Shown here: positions 41,811 through 51,429 of the stretch, in pieces
How positions within the stretch are numbered: the stretch's first letter is position 1
How the letters are laid out: every line of letters starts with the position of its first letter
NCBI RefSeq assembly: GCF_002896875.1
Contig: NZ_CP023278.1
Coordinates: forward strand, 6,578,501 to 6,642,500
From: Nostoc sp. CENA543
Lineage (GTDB): Bacteria; Cyanobacteriota; Cyanobacteriia; Cyanobacteriales; Nostocaceae
Direction: 5' to 3'
DNA length: 64,000 nt
Made by a program: the position numbers and the translations under genes
Notes under the pieces: generated by a model
Told to the model about the DNA's origin: nothing
The model's input: the letters and a program-made list of their open reading frames with translations, nothing else
Databases searched by the model: none

Positions 41811-44339
41811 TCAAACTTCCGCCGGGTGATATTCCTGCTGTCTTTCTACGAAGGTTTGCACCCGTGAACGATAATCTCTCACTGTCTCATCTACCCAATC
41901 ACGTTCGTTACTGTTAGCATACAGATGTACTAAAGGTTCACTGGCATCTGGTAAAACTAATAGCCAACTATCATCAAAGGGCTGCCGAATTTTCACGCCA
42001 TCGATGAGTTCAAGGTTTTGGGCGGGGTGAGTTTCCACTAAGTAGCGCATCAATGCACCTTTAGCCGACCAAGGACAGCGTATGGTGTGGGTTTTGTGGA
42101 TGACGCGGGGTAATTCTGATCTTACCGTGGCTAGCGATCGCTCTTGAATTGTCAGCATTTCGATAATCTTGGCAATGCAGAACATGGAATCAAAGCCTGG
42201 ATGCAGTTGCGGGAAGATAAAACCAGTGTCACCGCTACCACCCAACACCACATTAGAATTTTTCTGGCAAGCTTCCATTAAGGCTGTCGCATTGGCTTTG
42301 GTGCGAATTACCCGGCCATCATGACGACGGGCGACTTGTTCCACTGCACTGGATGAATGCACCGGTACAACTACCGTACCTCTGGGGTTAGAGGTGAGAA
42401 TCATATCAACCATCAGTGCGGTTAACAGTTCGCCGCGAATGGGGAAACCGGACTCATCAACTAAGATGAGTTGTTCGCCGTTGGCTGATACCTGCACACC
42501 AAAGTTAGCTTTTAAGGCTTCCACCACATGACCTAATTGAGTTAATAAAGCCTCTCTATCAGTTGTAGATACAGCATTTTTATTCAAGCTGGCGTTAAGA
42601 ACTACCGCATCAGCCCCAAATTTGTCTAACATTTGCGGTAAAACAGCCCCAGACACCGCATACACGTAATCAATTACCACCTTAGCCCGACTGTTGCGGA
42701 GAGTGGAAACGTGTAGTAGTTTCTCAAAGGCTGTGCAGTAGAGGTCTATAACTTGACTGGGGTAAGCGACATCACCGATTTCATGGCTGAGGGCGCGGCG
42801 CATATCTTCTTTAAAGAAAGCCCCTTCGATTTTCTTTTCTTGGGCTTTGGAGATATTAATCCCCTTCCCATCCATGAATTCTATCAGGATGTAGTCTGGG
42901 CGATCGGGATGTACTCGCACATGAATGCCCCCGGCAATTTTCATCGTGGGGATGACTGTCCGCGCAATGGGAATGGCTGTAGAATCAAGGTTTTGCACAT
43001 CTACACCCACTGACATTAACCCCGCAATTAATGACCTAGTAATCATGCGGGAAACGTTGCGTTGGTCACGGGAGACGGCCACTTTAGATTTTGGCTTCAA
43101 GGTAGAACCGTAAGCAGCACCCAATTTCACGGCAAATTCTGGGGTGATGTCGATGTTAGCTAATCCTTGTACGCCACGTTGTCCAAATAAGTTACGTTGG
43201 GCGGTGCTACCCCAAATCAGGTTAATGTTTAAGATTGCGCCGGATTCAATTTTTTTACTCGGCCAAACTCTGACGCTGGGGCTAATTTGGGCTTCTTCGC
43301 CAATGGTGGATAAAGAACCAACCACAGCCGCTTCTAAGACATGGGCGCGACGGTCTACACGGGTTCCACGGGAGATGACACAAGCACTCAATTGGGCTTC
43401 GTCACCAATGATTGCGCCATTCCAAATAATGGGACGTTTGAGATTAGCATCTGCACCTATGGTGACATTATCCCCAATGATTGTTCCGGCTTCAATTTGC
43501 ACTCTCGCACCGATGCGGCAGTTACTTCCTATCATCGCCGGGGTTTCGATATGGGCTGAGGGGTCAATGTAGGTGTTTTGTCCTACCCACAAGCCGGTGG
43601 TTTCTTCTTTATAGGCGAAATCTAGTTTGACTTTTTCTTCTAAAGCATCGTATTGTGCTTCCCGATAGGCATCTAGGTGTCCGACATCACACCAGTAGCC
43701 TTGGGCGATGTAACCATACATTGGTTCATCTTTAGCTAACAGCAAGGGGAATAAATCTTTAGAAAAGTCGCATTCTGTATGGTCTGGGAGATATTCTAAA
43801 ACTTCGGGTTCGAGAATATAAGTACCGGTGTTAACGGTATCTGAAAAGATTTCGCTAGTTGAGGGTTTTTCTAAAAAGCGTTTAATTTTACCTTCAGCAT
43901 CAGTAATTACTACACCAAATTCAATGGGGTTAGGAACTCTGGTTAAGATTAAAGTTGCTTTTGATTGTTTTTGTTTATGAAAGGCGATCGCAGCTGTCAA
44001 ATCAAAATCTGTGATACTATCACCGCTAATTACTAAAAAAGTTTCATCCAAAAGTTCGGCAATGTTTTTTACGCAACCTGCTGTCCCCAAAGGTTGGTCT
44101 TCTTCTACGGCGTAAGTCATTTGTACGCCAAAATCGCTGCCATCCTGAAAATAATCTCGCAAAACATCAGGTAAGTAATGCAGTGTGGCAATCACTTCTG
44201 TGATTTGATGTCTTTTGAGTAAATTGATAATATGTTCAGCGATCGGTCGATTGAGAATCGGCACCATCGGTTTTGGTAGATCGCAAGTTAACGGGCGAAG
44301 TCGCGTCCCTGAACCGCCTGCCATCAGCACTGCACGCAT
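41811..44339 (-). CDS. Nucleotidyltransferase / left-handed beta-helix / phosphomannomutase-like fusion
   Basis: An 842-residue fusion. Residues 1-235 are a sugar-1-phosphate nucleotidyltransferase ([44 protein letters not shown]). Residues 250-370 form a hexapeptide left-handed beta-helix. Residues 385-830 resemble phosphomannomutase/phosphoglucomutase. In this last part the phosphoserine loop (usually TASHNP) reads [10 protein letters not shown], and the metal loop (usually DGDxDR) reads [10 protein letters not shown], so it looks catalytically dead. The usual name is mannose-1-phosphate guanylyltransferase, but the sugar and nucleotide cannot be fixed from sequence. It is expected to supply nucleotide sugars for envelope glycans. 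Confidence 0.85.
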   Translation of the reverse strand: MRAVLMAGGSGTRLRPLTCDLPKPMVPILNRPIAEHIINLLKRHQITEVIATLHYLPDVLRDYFQDGSDFGVQMTYAVEEDQPLGTAGCVKNIAELLDETFLVISGDSITDFDLTAAIAFHKQKQSKATLILTRVPNPIEFGVVITDAEGKIKRFLEKPSTSEIFSDTVNTGTYILEPEVLEYLPDHTECDFSKDLFPLLLAKDEPMYGYIAQGYWCDVGHLDAYREAQYDALEEKVKLDFAYKEETTGLWVGQNTYIDPSAHIETPAMIGSNCRIGARVQIEAGTIIGDNVTIGADANLKRPIIWNGAIIGDEAQLSACVISRGTRVDRRAHVLEAAVVGSLSTIGEEAQISPSVRVWPSKKIESGAILNINLIWGSTAQRNLFGQRGVQGLANIDITPEFAVKLGAAYGSTLKPKSKVAVSRDQRNVSRMITRSLIAGLMSVGVDVQNLDSTAIPIARTVIPTMKIAGGIHVRVHPDRPDYILIEFMDGKGINISKAQEKKIEGAFFKEDMRRALSHEIGDVAYPSQVIDLYCTAFEKLLHVSTLRNSRAKVVIDYVYAVSGAVLPQMLDKFGADAVVLNASLNKNAVSTTDREALLTQLGHVVEALKANFGVQVSANGEQLILVDESGFPIRGELLTALMVDMILTSNPRGTVVVPVHSSSAVEQVARRHDGRVIRTKANATALMEACQKNSNVVLGGSGDTGFIFPQLHPGFDSMFCIAKIIEMLTIQERSLATVRSELPRVIHKTHTIRCPWSAKGALMRYLVETHPAQNLELIDGVKIRQPFDDSWLLVLPDASEPLVHLYANSNERDWVDETVRDYRSRVQTFVERQQEYHPAEV

Positions 44340-44840
44340 AAATCCTCCTTAACTTTTTGCAACTATTAGCTGCTTGTAAACCCGTGAGAGTATATTGTGT
44401 TTTTATCCAGTTTCCTACAAACACTGATTAAGAAGGAACTTCCGCTAGAGACATCTAGCAGATAATTAAGTATCAGTGTTGTTTGTATAGGGTTGGCGAT
44501 ACTTACGGTAGACTGTGCCTACCCTAGAAAATCAACCTTATGCAACACCCGCTACTACAAGAAATTCCTACTCCTCAGGTTTAATTATGTTAACTACCAG
44601 CAGCTTACCAAGCAACCAGGCAGAAGGAAAAAGTAATATAGAAAATCTTTAACACTGTGGCACAAAAGATACAAAGTAAAAGAGAAAATCCAAAAACACA
44701 ATATTTTGGTCTCTCTATTATGCCCCATACCCCATAACCCAAGCCCAATTCCAACCGTCTTCTCTATTAGAGATAGAATATTTACATAATGTAGTATGTT
44801 TTAGCTTGAGTGTAGTCACTAACTAACGGAGTTAATACCC
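44340..44840. other. Intergenic region, no gene seen
   Basis: 501 bp between divergent genes. It must hold promoters for the leftward nucleotidyltransferase gene (AGGAGGATTT precedes its start on the minus strand) and the rightward small membrane protein. No ORF over 25 codons with a plausible start, no repeat family member and no RNA gene could be made out. Confidence 0.5.
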
Positions 44841-45032
44841 ATGCCTAAGTTAATTATTTTGGGTTTAATTGTAATTTATGTAGGTGGTGTCTGGAAGTTT
44901 TGGAATGGTTTTACCAGAACTAATTTCAATCAATCTTTTGCTAATCGCATCAGTTTATCTTTGCTATGGCCTGTATTATTTATAGCTAATAAATCTTATC
45001 GTAGTAACTTCCGAAAAGCTTTAAAAGGTTAG
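44841..45032 (+). CDS. Small conserved membrane protein (63 residues)
   Basis: MPKLIILGLIVIYVGGVWKF has one N-terminal transmembrane helix; WNGFTRTNFNQSFANRISLS, then LLWPVLFIANKSYRSNFRKA, provides a second shorter hydrophobic stretch and a basic end. An AACGGAGTT stretch lies ahead of the ATG. The gene is followed closely by a clear terminator (45057-45095). Function unknown; similar short proteins are widespread in Nostocales, as far as I recall. Confidence 0.68.
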   Translation: MPKLIILGLIVIYVGGVWKFWNGFTRTNFNQSFANRISLSLLWPVLFIANKSYRSNFRKALKG

Positions 45033-45056
45033 ATTAGCAGGGTGACAACTTTTTAC

Positions 45057-45095
45057 TTTCAGACCCTATCTTCCAAAAGAAAATAGGGTCTGAAA
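45057..45095 (+). terminator. Intrinsic terminator-like hairpin
   Basis: Stem TTTCAGACCCTAT and its complement ATAGGGTCTGAAA around a 13-base loop, starting 24 bp after the stop codon of the small membrane protein gene. It sits between two convergent genes and could serve both. Confidence 0.65.
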
Positions 45096-45159
45096 ATTGA
45101 AATATTCTATTTTAGTTAAGCAAAATCAACAATCAGTTGCAGTGTCGGTTGTAGGGAAA

Positions 45160-45573
45160 TTATCGTCTAGGTCTATTGTTACGCCAGATATGCACTGCTG
45201 TACCTGCGGCTGCACCGTTGACAGCATTATTTAGTGGTTTGTTGCATCGACCTCTGCCACCAACTACTACTCCTGTCAATGTACTAGCACCAGCACCAAC
45301 GGCTATATCTTGGCCAACATTACGACGACGGGGATTATTTCTTAAACCATTAGCACCATTCACCGCCGCACCTGCTGCTGCACCTTTAGCCGCATTTCTG
45401 ACTACATTACATCCTGTCAACAGTCCGGTGACTGCACCAGCACCAGCACCAACTAGGGTATCTTCTACAATTCTTCTGTCAGCAGCAGCAGGTTGTGCTG
45501 GTAGCAAAGTCAGACTAGCTAAACTTGCAGCCATGAAGCTGGGTAAAAATGCACGTTTGAGGTTTTTTTTCAT
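45160..45573 (-). CDS. Exported glycine-zipper-like protein
   Basis: A 137-residue protein with a signal peptide (MKKNLKRAFLPSFMAASLAS, then LTLLPAQPAAA, cleavage near AAAD). The mature part has glycine-zipper segments GAGAGAVTGLLTG, AAKGAAAGAAVNGA, GQDIAVGAGASTLTGVVVGG and NAVNGAAAGTAVHIW, separated by Arg/Asn-rich links (NNPRRRN). Two cysteines may form a disulfide. Such proteins insert in or stick to the outer membrane or periplasmic face. ATG at 45573 is chosen because MRLM upstream lacks a ribosome-binding site. Function is unknown. Confidence 0.75.
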   Translation of the reverse strand: MKKNLKRAFLPSFMAASLASLTLLPAQPAAADRRIVEDTLVGAGAGAVTGLLTGCNVVRNAAKGAAAGAAVNGANGLRNNPRRRNVGQDIAVGAGASTLTGVVVGGRGRCNKPLNNAVNGAAAGTAVHIWRNNRPRR

Positions 45574-45951
45574 AAGTCTCACCTTGTGGGAACACCTACG
45601 CTCAAGGCAAAATCATGCTTTTGCCATTGCAGATGTAATAAATGTTGTTATTCGGAGTATAGACGACTGCGACTATTTTAATGTAGTCACTATATCTCAT
45701 CATGGCAATTACAAAATAGCAATTTCATCTACTAAAAGCCAGAGTTTTTTAATATTTATTAAAAGAATATTCTTTGATTATTTTAAGCGCGTCCTGGATA
45801 ACGTATATTTTGCTAGGGTTTGAGCAATACTAAACTCTTAATTCTGTGTTAATTTGACGGTTTAGAGCAGAATCATATTAACAAGTAGACAATAATAAAA
45901 CTGGCACATAAAAATATGTTTTATGCGCCGACATGATGAGTTGTAGCAGCT
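45574..45951. other. Intergenic region, no gene seen
   Basis: 378 bp, A/T-rich, between the exported protein's start and the YciI gene's stop. An ORF crosses it in the plus direction but lacks a start context and is antisense to the real gene. No repeat or RNA gene was seen. Confidence 0.45.
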
Positions 45952-46221
45952 TTAAAAAGCTTGAATCCACTCTTTCACTGAGTATTCAGTCCAAATACCA
46001 TTTTGCCAGTAGGGATCATTTTCAACTAATTGGCGCACAGTGGCTTCGTCTTCAGCTTCGTAGAGAGCAAAAACTTTGGTGACATCTTTGGTAGGGCCAA
46101 TTGTAATTAGCACACCAGATTCTTTTTGTTTAGCTAAACCCGCTAGATGGGCATCACGGTAAGGTGCGCGTTTTTCGAGAACATCTTCGCAGTAAGAACC
46201 CCACATAACATATTTGGGCAT
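45952..46221 (-). CDS. YciI-family (YCII) protein
   Basis: An 89-residue ferredoxin-like (YCII) protein. MPKYVMWGSYCEDVLEKRAP starts the first strand; YRDAHLAGLAKQKESGVLITIGPT contains the His-Asp pair that is usually conserved; YEAEDEATVRQLVENDPYWQ and EYSVKEWIQAF complete the fold. The family is thought to be enzymatic or ligand-binding, of unknown substrate. It is a single small cytoplasmic protein. Confidence 0.85.
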   Translation of the reverse strand: MPKYVMWGSYCEDVLEKRAPYRDAHLAGLAKQKESGVLITIGPTKDVTKVFALYEAEDEATVRQLVENDPYWQNGIWTEYSVKEWIQAF

Positions 46222-46293
46222 GATGACTTTAGATTGATTAACTACCTGTTGTCATCTTATGGGAAAACGGTATTTGTGCGAATAAGCTATTTT

Positions 46294-46866
46294 TTATGTA
46301 TTGCTTTTCCTTGGTTTTAGCCAGGCAAAAATCTGTGTCACAGTTAAATTCAATTGTAAAAATTCCGGTACAGGTAATACTTCATCGCCAGTCATTTCTA
46401 TAGGTTGTTGTCCTGGCAAAAAGACTAACACCAAACGTTCATCTGGATCTATTAACCAGCCTAATTTAGTACCGTGTTTTAAACAGTGGAGAATATTTGT
46501 GATTACCTTGGTGGTATTTTGTTCTGGGGAAAGAATTTCAATTGTCCAGTCGGGATAAATTCCAAAGGTATTTTCAATTTCCCCATTCACATCAAAGGGA
46601 ATTCGTTCCCAAGTAAATACGCTTACATCTGGAACTATCGAACGTCCACCAAACGTGCAGCGTAATTCTGGGAAAGCTAGGGCAATTTCTTGTTCTTCAG
46701 TTGCTTGGTTAACCGCGTTACAAAGTTTTAGTTGTAGGCGGGAGTGTTTGCCTTGTGGCATTGGTTTTTGGTAGATACGACCATCTATATATTGACTAGC
46801 AGGTTTGGTTTCTGGTAGTTTCAGGAACTCTGCTAATGAGATTGATTTTTGCAGCGTGGTTGACAT
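46294..46866 (-). CDS. Uma2-family PD-(D/E)XK nuclease-fold protein
   Basis: A 190-residue protein of the Uma2/DUF820 family, greatly expanded in cyanobacteria. Nuclease-like residues can be seen: PQGKHSRLQLKLCNA, RSIVPDVSVF (PD), then WTIEILSPEQNTTKVI (ExxS with a later Lys) and KLGWLIDPDERLVLVFLPG. The fold is a restriction-endonuclease type, but the biological role is not known. It stands alone, about 70 bp from the YciI gene. Confidence 0.85.
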   Translation of the reverse strand: MSTTLQKSISLAEFLKLPETKPASQYIDGRIYQKPMPQGKHSRLQLKLCNAVNQATEEQEIALAFPELRCTFGGRSIVPDVSVFTWERIPFDVNGEIENTFGIYPDWTIEILSPEQNTTKVITNILHCLKHGTKLGWLIDPDERLVLVFLPGQQPIEMTGDEVLPVPEFLQLNLTVTQIFAWLKPRKSNT

Positions 46867-47037
46867 AGCTGTGTCAATGCCATATTTAGTTGAAATCCTA
46901 GCATTTTTCAGTTTTGGATTTTGCGGATGTGCCTATTCTTCTGGGTTGTGCTGCAACGGGCTAAAATTTGGGATGATGAGGAAGGAAAGGGTGATAAGTA
47001 ACGCTGTGTGCAACTTTTTCTCGAACCTAACCCCCAA

Positions 47038-47060
47038 CCCCTTCCCTACGAGGGAAGGGG
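47038..47060. terminator. G/C-rich hairpin after pheT
   Basis: Arms CCCCTTCCCT and AGGGAAGGGG with loop ACG, 50 bp past the pheT stop codon on the minus strand, where a terminator would be. The same CCCTTCCCT palindrome is dispersed (54362, 57277), so it may be a repeat used as a terminator. Confidence 0.55.
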
Positions 47061-47109
47061 AGCAAGAGTCAAAGCTGATCTCTTTGCAGGCTACAAAGAG
47101 GGGTTGCTT

Positions 47110-49542
47110 TTAACTTCTGAGGTTAACGCCAAATTTCTCAACTAAGGCTTCGCGGACTTTGTTGTGAACTGGCTCAACTTCGGTATCGGTGAGGGTACGA
47201 TCGCTCGCCCGATATACTAGACGAAAGGCTAAACTGCGTTGTCCTTGGGGGACGTTTTCACCACGGTATTCGTCAAACAGTTCTACAGATTCTAGTAAGC
47301 CTTTACCAGCTTTGTTAATCGCTTTTTCTAGTTCGGCGACGGAAACTTTCACCGGTGCGAAGAAAGCAATATCGCGATCGCTGGCTGGGTAGGTAGAATA
47401 GGCTTTAAATGCGGGGACGAGTATTTCGTCTTGGTCTATCGCATCTAACAGCACGTTTAAGTCTAACTGGAAGAGGTAAACCGATTCTGGTAAACCTTTA
47501 TCTCTGCGAATTTGGGGATGGAGTTGACCGAAGATACCTAAACTATTACCACGAATCCATAATGAGGCGGTGCGGCCTGGGTGCAGGCGTGCATCACGGC
47601 AATCGGGCTGATATTCTACTTGTATGCCTAATTGCTGGAAGACGTTTTCTAAAATTCCCTTGGCTTCAAACCAGGTCATGGGTTGTTCTTTGCCACCTTT
47701 TGACCATTTGCCCAGGGTTCTGTCTCCGCCCATGATACCAGCGATCGCATCTTTTTCTAACAGGCCCTCTTCTTCTTGCCAGAAAATTCGCCCAATTTCA
47801 AAACCGTTGAGAGAACCGTTACCTTGTTCGAGGTTGTATTGGAATGCGTCGATTAAACCGGAGATTAAATCGGTACGCAAGGCGGAATATTCGGTGAATA
47901 GGGGGTTACTTAAAACGATTTGTCGGCTATCTCCTGGTTTAACTAAGGAGTATTGCATTAACTCTGTTAAACCTTCTGCCCGTAAAGTGGCGCGTAACTT
48001 GCGGGTTAATTCTTGGTCTACGGGTAAATAACCGGCTTCGGCTTTGTCTGGTAAGGTATCACAGAAGTTATCGTAACCGTAGAGACGGGCGATTTCTTCT
48101 ATTAAATCAATTTCCCGTTCTAAGTCACGGTAGCGATAGGGGGGAACGGTGACGTTCCAAACTTTTTCGCCTGTGGTTGTGAGTTGACAACCCAAAGCTG
48201 TGAGAATTCTTTCTACGTCTTGTGCTGCTAATTCCCCAGTGTCACCTGAAACTACAGGCCCCAACAGTTCATTTACCCTGTCTAACCGTAGGGAAATGGA
48301 ACGACTCCAGGTAGAGGGGTCAGGACGGGTATCTGCAATTTCTTGGTGGACGATCACACCACCAGTTAATTCTATAATCAGGGACAACGCGCGACGACAA
48401 GCCACTTCTAATTCTGCACGGTTGACACCGCGTTCATATCTTCCAGAGGCTTCACTTCTTAAACCGACGCTGCGGGAAGAACGGCGAATGGCGACGGAAT
48501 CAAATAAAGCTGCTTCTAATACTAGGCTTTGTGTCCCGTCGTGGACTTCTGTTTCTTCGCCACCCATTACCCCTGCTAAAGCTACGGGTTTATTGTTGGC
48601 AGTAATTAATAAATTTTGGGTGGTTAAATTGCGAGTTTGTCCGTCTAGGGTTTTGAGAGTTTCGCCAGAGTTAGCAAAACGCACACCTATACTGAGGTTT
48701 TCACTAGCACCGACGGATTTTAAACGGTCTTTGTCAAAGGCGTGTAGCGGTTGTCCCCATTCTAGTAATACATAGTTAGTAATATCTACGACATTATTAA
48801 TGGGACGCACTCCCGCCGCCCGCAGACGTTGTTGTAACCATTCGGGGGAAGGGGCAATTTTCACATTATCAATGACTGTGCCGATGTAAGCCGGACAAGC
48901 TTGGGTATCAGCGATTTTTAAACTCAACGCCCCAGGGTTTTGAGATATGGAGATTTCCCCTGGTGCGGGAATGCTTAATTTAGCTGTGGTTAAAGCTGCA
49001 ACTTCCCGCGCTATCCCCACCATACTCAACGCGTCTGCACGGTTGGCGGTGGCGGTGACATCTAAAATTACGTCATCTAAACCCAATAGTGGACGGACAT
49101 CACTTCCCAAGGTCATATTTTCTTCAGGGAAAATATGAATTCCATCGACATCGGTGGGTAAACCGAGTTCTTTTAAAGAACAAATCATGCCTTGGGATGG
49201 AACACCGCGCAGTTTGGCGGGTTTGATTTTTAAATCGATATTGGGTAAATAAGTTCCTGTCGTCGCTACGGGAACGTAGATATCAGCCCGGACGTTAGCC
49301 GCACCACAGACAATATTTAAAGTTTCCGCCGCACCGATATCGACTGTGCAGACACTTAGTTTATCAGCGTTGGGGTGGGGTTGACGCTCAAGCACTCTTC
49401 CCACTACAACGCCGTCAGCCCATGTGCTACGGTCTTCAATGTCTTCGACTTCAAACCCTGCCATTGTCAAGGTTTCGGCTAGTTCAGTGTGGCTTAATTT
49501 TATCTCTACCAGTTCCCGCAGCCAATTTAGAGAGATTCTCAT
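47110..49542 (-). CDS. pheT: Phenylalanyl-tRNA synthetase beta subunit
   Basis: An 810-residue beta chain of the heterotetrameric Phe-tRNA synthetase. Domains in order: N-terminal strand ([20 protein letters not shown]), EMAP/OB-fold tRNA-binding domain ([20 protein letters not shown], about 45-150), B3/B4 editing domain ([28 protein letters not shown]), B5 (around 400-480), the catalytic-like core (GFEIGRIFW) and the C-terminal FDX-ACB anticodon-binding domain (AYPAS-like [18 protein letters not shown]). Length matches the family. pheS is not in the window, as is usual in cyanobacteria. Confidence 0.96.
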   Translation of the reverse strand: MRISLNWLRELVEIKLSHTELAETLTMAGFEVEDIEDRSTWADGVVVGRVLERQPHPNADKLSVCTVDIGAAETLNIVCGAANVRADIYVPVATTGTYLPNIDLKIKPAKLRGVPSQGMICSLKELGLPTDVDGIHIFPEENMTLGSDVRPLLGLDDVILDVTATANRADALSMVGIAREVAALTTAKLSIPAPGEISISQNPGALSLKIADTQACPAYIGTVIDNVKIAPSPEWLQQRLRAAGVRPINNVVDITNYVLLEWGQPLHAFDKDRLKSVGASENLSIGVRFANSGETLKTLDGQTRNLTTQNLLITANNKPVALAGVMGGEETEVHDGTQSLVLEAALFDSVAIRRSSRSVGLRSEASGRYERGVNRAELEVACRRALSLIIELTGGVIVHQEIADTRPDPSTWSRSISLRLDRVNELLGPVVSGDTGELAAQDVERILTALGCQLTTTGEKVWNVTVPPYRYRDLEREIDLIEEIARLYGYDNFCDTLPDKAEAGYLPVDQELTRKLRATLRAEGLTELMQYSLVKPGDSRQIVLSNPLFTEYSALRTDLISGLIDAFQYNLEQGNGSLNGFEIGRIFWQEEEGLLEKDAIAGIMGGDRTLGKWSKGGKEQPMTWFEAKGILENVFQQLGIQVEYQPDCRDARLHPGRTASLWIRGNSLGIFGQLHPQIRRDKGLPESVYLFQLDLNVLLDAIDQDEILVPAFKAYSTYPASDRDIAFFAPVKVSVAELEKAINKAGKGLLESVELFDEYRGENVPQGQRSLAFRLVYRASDRTLTDTEVEPVHNKVREALVEKFGVNLRS

Positions 49543-49630
49543 GGAGTGTGCTTGTTTTCAGACTTTTACTCTAATATTAGGTCGCCTCTGGTGTTTTGAG
49601 GTTTTCCCGTTCACCATCGTACTACGTTAG

Positions 49631-49678
49631 TTATTAGTCAATAGTCATTAGTCATTAGTCATTAGTCATTAGTCAGTA
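49631..49678. repeat. STRR heptamer tract (ATTAGTC units)
   Basis: Six heptamers of ATTAGTC or AATAGTC type between pheT and the AbrB pseudogene, nearly the same as 21464-21513. Confidence 0.85.
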
Positions 49679-49741
49679 GGGGCGGGTTCAGTAAGAGATT
49701 CACTTTGTCAAACAGATATGTTGGTTAAACCCGCCCGTACA

Positions 49742-50014
49742 TTAGTCAAGAATGTGTGGTGGTGCGTTTCTGCGGCGTTCAGCAATTAGTTCATCTGTTA
49801 AACTAATACTTTTTTGGATGTGGGCGAAACGGGTTTTTAGTCGCTGTCGGATGTTTTCTGGTTTCTCTAGTATCAGTCGTCCATCTTCTTGTCGCGCCAC
49901 TAATGTTTCTCTAGGTTCAAAGCCCAGAGATTTCCTCAGAGAAGCGGGAATCAATCATCATCCTTGTGCATCTAAACGAATTCTCGCATGGGTTGGGGTT
50001 GGGCTTTCAACCAT
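49742..50014 (-). pseudogene. AbrB/VapB-type antitoxin gene with two in-frame stop codons
   Basis: From ATG 50014 the frame reads MVESPTPTHARIRLDAQG, then TGA TGA, then LIPASLRKSLGFEPRETLVA and on to a normal end (RRRNAPPHILD). The conserved AbrB stretch would be DAQGRLxIPASLRKSLGF, so the stops occupy the positions of Arg-Leu with no length change. The frame is kept on both sides. It is therefore most likely an inactivated antitoxin-like gene. A shorter product from TTG 49954 is possible but would lack the first strand of the DNA-binding hairpin. No toxin gene follows. Confidence 0.75.
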
Positions 50015-50158
50015 ATCAATCCTCAAATTTGCTCATTTTTTTGATATCTACCGCTTTTTTACGTTTCATGGTGGCATATCGGAGTTGTGGACTGTGAGTT
50101 TTTAGATGATGTTTGACATAATTTCTCTTTGCTATTGAATAGTGTTTTTCTTTTGAAT

Positions 50159-51029
50159 GTTTTTGTCCCCTTGCGGGGAAAGGGTGGTGTTTAACAATTG
50201 GTGGAGTTATGGAAAATCAACAACAGGAGGGTTTAATGGGTAGGGCAGGGATGTTGGAATCCCCTTCCTCCCGACAAACCGGACAAGCAAGTTACCCTGC
50301 ATCCGGCTTTAGCAAACCCGAACGCTTACCAAAGACTCAATACCTCGTCTTCAGATTCATCTACTAATCCGACTGAGTGTATCGGAGGATAAAAGCAATT
50401 TTGTGTTTGCACAAGCACATCGCCTTGCAGATTTTACGCTTTCCCCTCTAGCTCTGAGACACCGCAGTTACCCGCAATACCCCTTCGGGTAGGTATTGGT
50501 TTAGACACTAACCAAGAGTATTTCTCAGATACTCACTCTCATGAGCGACTGATAGTCGCACCCGTGCCCGTGAAGGGGAATAAATGGAAAACTTTACTAA
50601 TGTCCCTAACTTTTACACGGGGTTAGGCTTGTTTCCGTCCCCGCAAAGGGGAATAAATGGAAAACCTGTTGATCCCGCAGAAGATCCAACCAGGAATTAA
50701 TTGAAGTTTCCGTCCCCGTGAAGGGGAATAAATGGAAAACTATTACTGGAAGTATTACGGTGTCGCTTTATAAAGGGTTTCCGTCCCCGTGAAGGGGAAT
50801 CAAATAGAAAACCTCTTGGCACCACTAAAGCATTAGAGTTGATTTTGCAAAGTTTCCGTCCCCGTGAAGGGGAATAAATGGAAAACGTTGGTTCTCTTTT
50901 TGCTAACGAAAAAAACTGAAAGGTTTCCGTCCCCGTGAAGGGGAATAAATGGAAAACCGATAAGGCGGCTGACGAATTAACAAAAGATAATTTCGTTTCC
51001 GTCCCCGTGAAGGGGAATAAATGGAAAAC
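50159..51029 (-). CRISPR. CRISPR array 1 (mosaic: eight repeats in reconstruction, one split by an intron)
   Basis: Seven 35-nt repeats reading GTTTCCGTCCCCGTGAAGGG then GAATAAATGGAAAAC on the plus strand. They lie at 50231-50234 plus 50562-50592 (split), 50631, 50706, 50777 (36 nt, one extra base), 50852, 50923 and 50995-51029. Spacers are 36-40 nt. On the minus strand repeats end ACGGAAAC, the usual crRNA tag end, so the array reads leftward and its leader should be right of 51029. At the far (trailer) end lies one 37-nt repeat of array 2 type (50159-50195, two mismatches) and a 35-nt spacer (50196-50230). No cas gene is in the window. Confidence 0.93.
50235..50561 (-). mobile_element. Small group II intron-like insertion inside a CRISPR repeat
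   Basis: On the minus strand it starts GTGCGACTATCAGTCGCTCA (group II 5' consensus GUGYG) and contains a domain V-like 34-nt hairpin at about 50276-50310 (AGCCGGATGC, GGTAAC, GTCCGGTTT). It is followed by a domain VI-like G/C-rich hairpin and ends CTACCCATT. No reverse transcriptase ORF is present. 327 bp is short for a whole intron, so internal domains may be missing. Removing it restores a 35-nt repeat exactly; the 3' end may shift by 1 base. Confidence 0.72.
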
Positions 51030-51429
51030 CCTACCCTTTTAGAATCGTGACTGTGACAGGGTTTGAGATAGTCATTTTAGCGGGGGGTCTAATTTACCTG
51101 TCAATAATCATAAATTATTGACAATAAAGCATCTATATACCCTACTCAAACCTTTGCCTAGTAAGCGATTCGCGGGGGTCAACGAAAGAATCAGAGTTTG
51201 AGCGATCGCCCTACCACCGCTAAAAATTTGCGTATGAGTTGTTAAAACAAACACTCATCGCTGCTATTGGGAAACATTTTTATGAAATTGTCATGGTTCT
51301 GCACTCTTGCCAGAGAGTATAACAGATGACCTAAAGCAGTTAATCACACCAACCATCAACCTGAGATAAATCTTTACTAATTAACCCAAATTAGACCAAA
51401 AATCTTACCCAATCCCCAATCCCCAATCC
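51030..51429. promoter_or_regulatory. Probable leader region of CRISPR array 1
   Basis: 400 bp of A/T-rich sequence next to the leader-proximal repeat, judged from repeat polarity and from the decayed repeat at the opposite end. It includes TGTCAATAATCATAAATTATTGACA (palindromic, about 51101-51125, AATAATCATAAATTATT core). An A/T-rich promoter directing transcription leftward is expected. No gene is present. Confidence 0.45.

Noticed and set aside
44480-44530. Possible NtcA-type site (GTA-N-TAC) upstream of the small membrane protein
   Set aside because: The GTA/TAC pair is separated by 9 bases instead of 8, so the match to the consensus is not good enough.
45176-45823. 215-codon plus-strand ORF opposite the glycine-zipper gene
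   Set aside because: It is antisense to a gene with a clear signal peptide and consists of Ala/Pro/Thr low-complexity sequence.
47409-48775. Several long plus-strand ORFs opposite pheT
   Set aside because: Shadow frames of pheT; none has a recognisable domain.
50558-50592. First repeat of array 1 as simply a mutated terminal repeat
   Set aside because: Its first four bases differ because they belong to the inserted element; the missing GTTT is found at 50231-50234, giving an exact 35-nt repeat.
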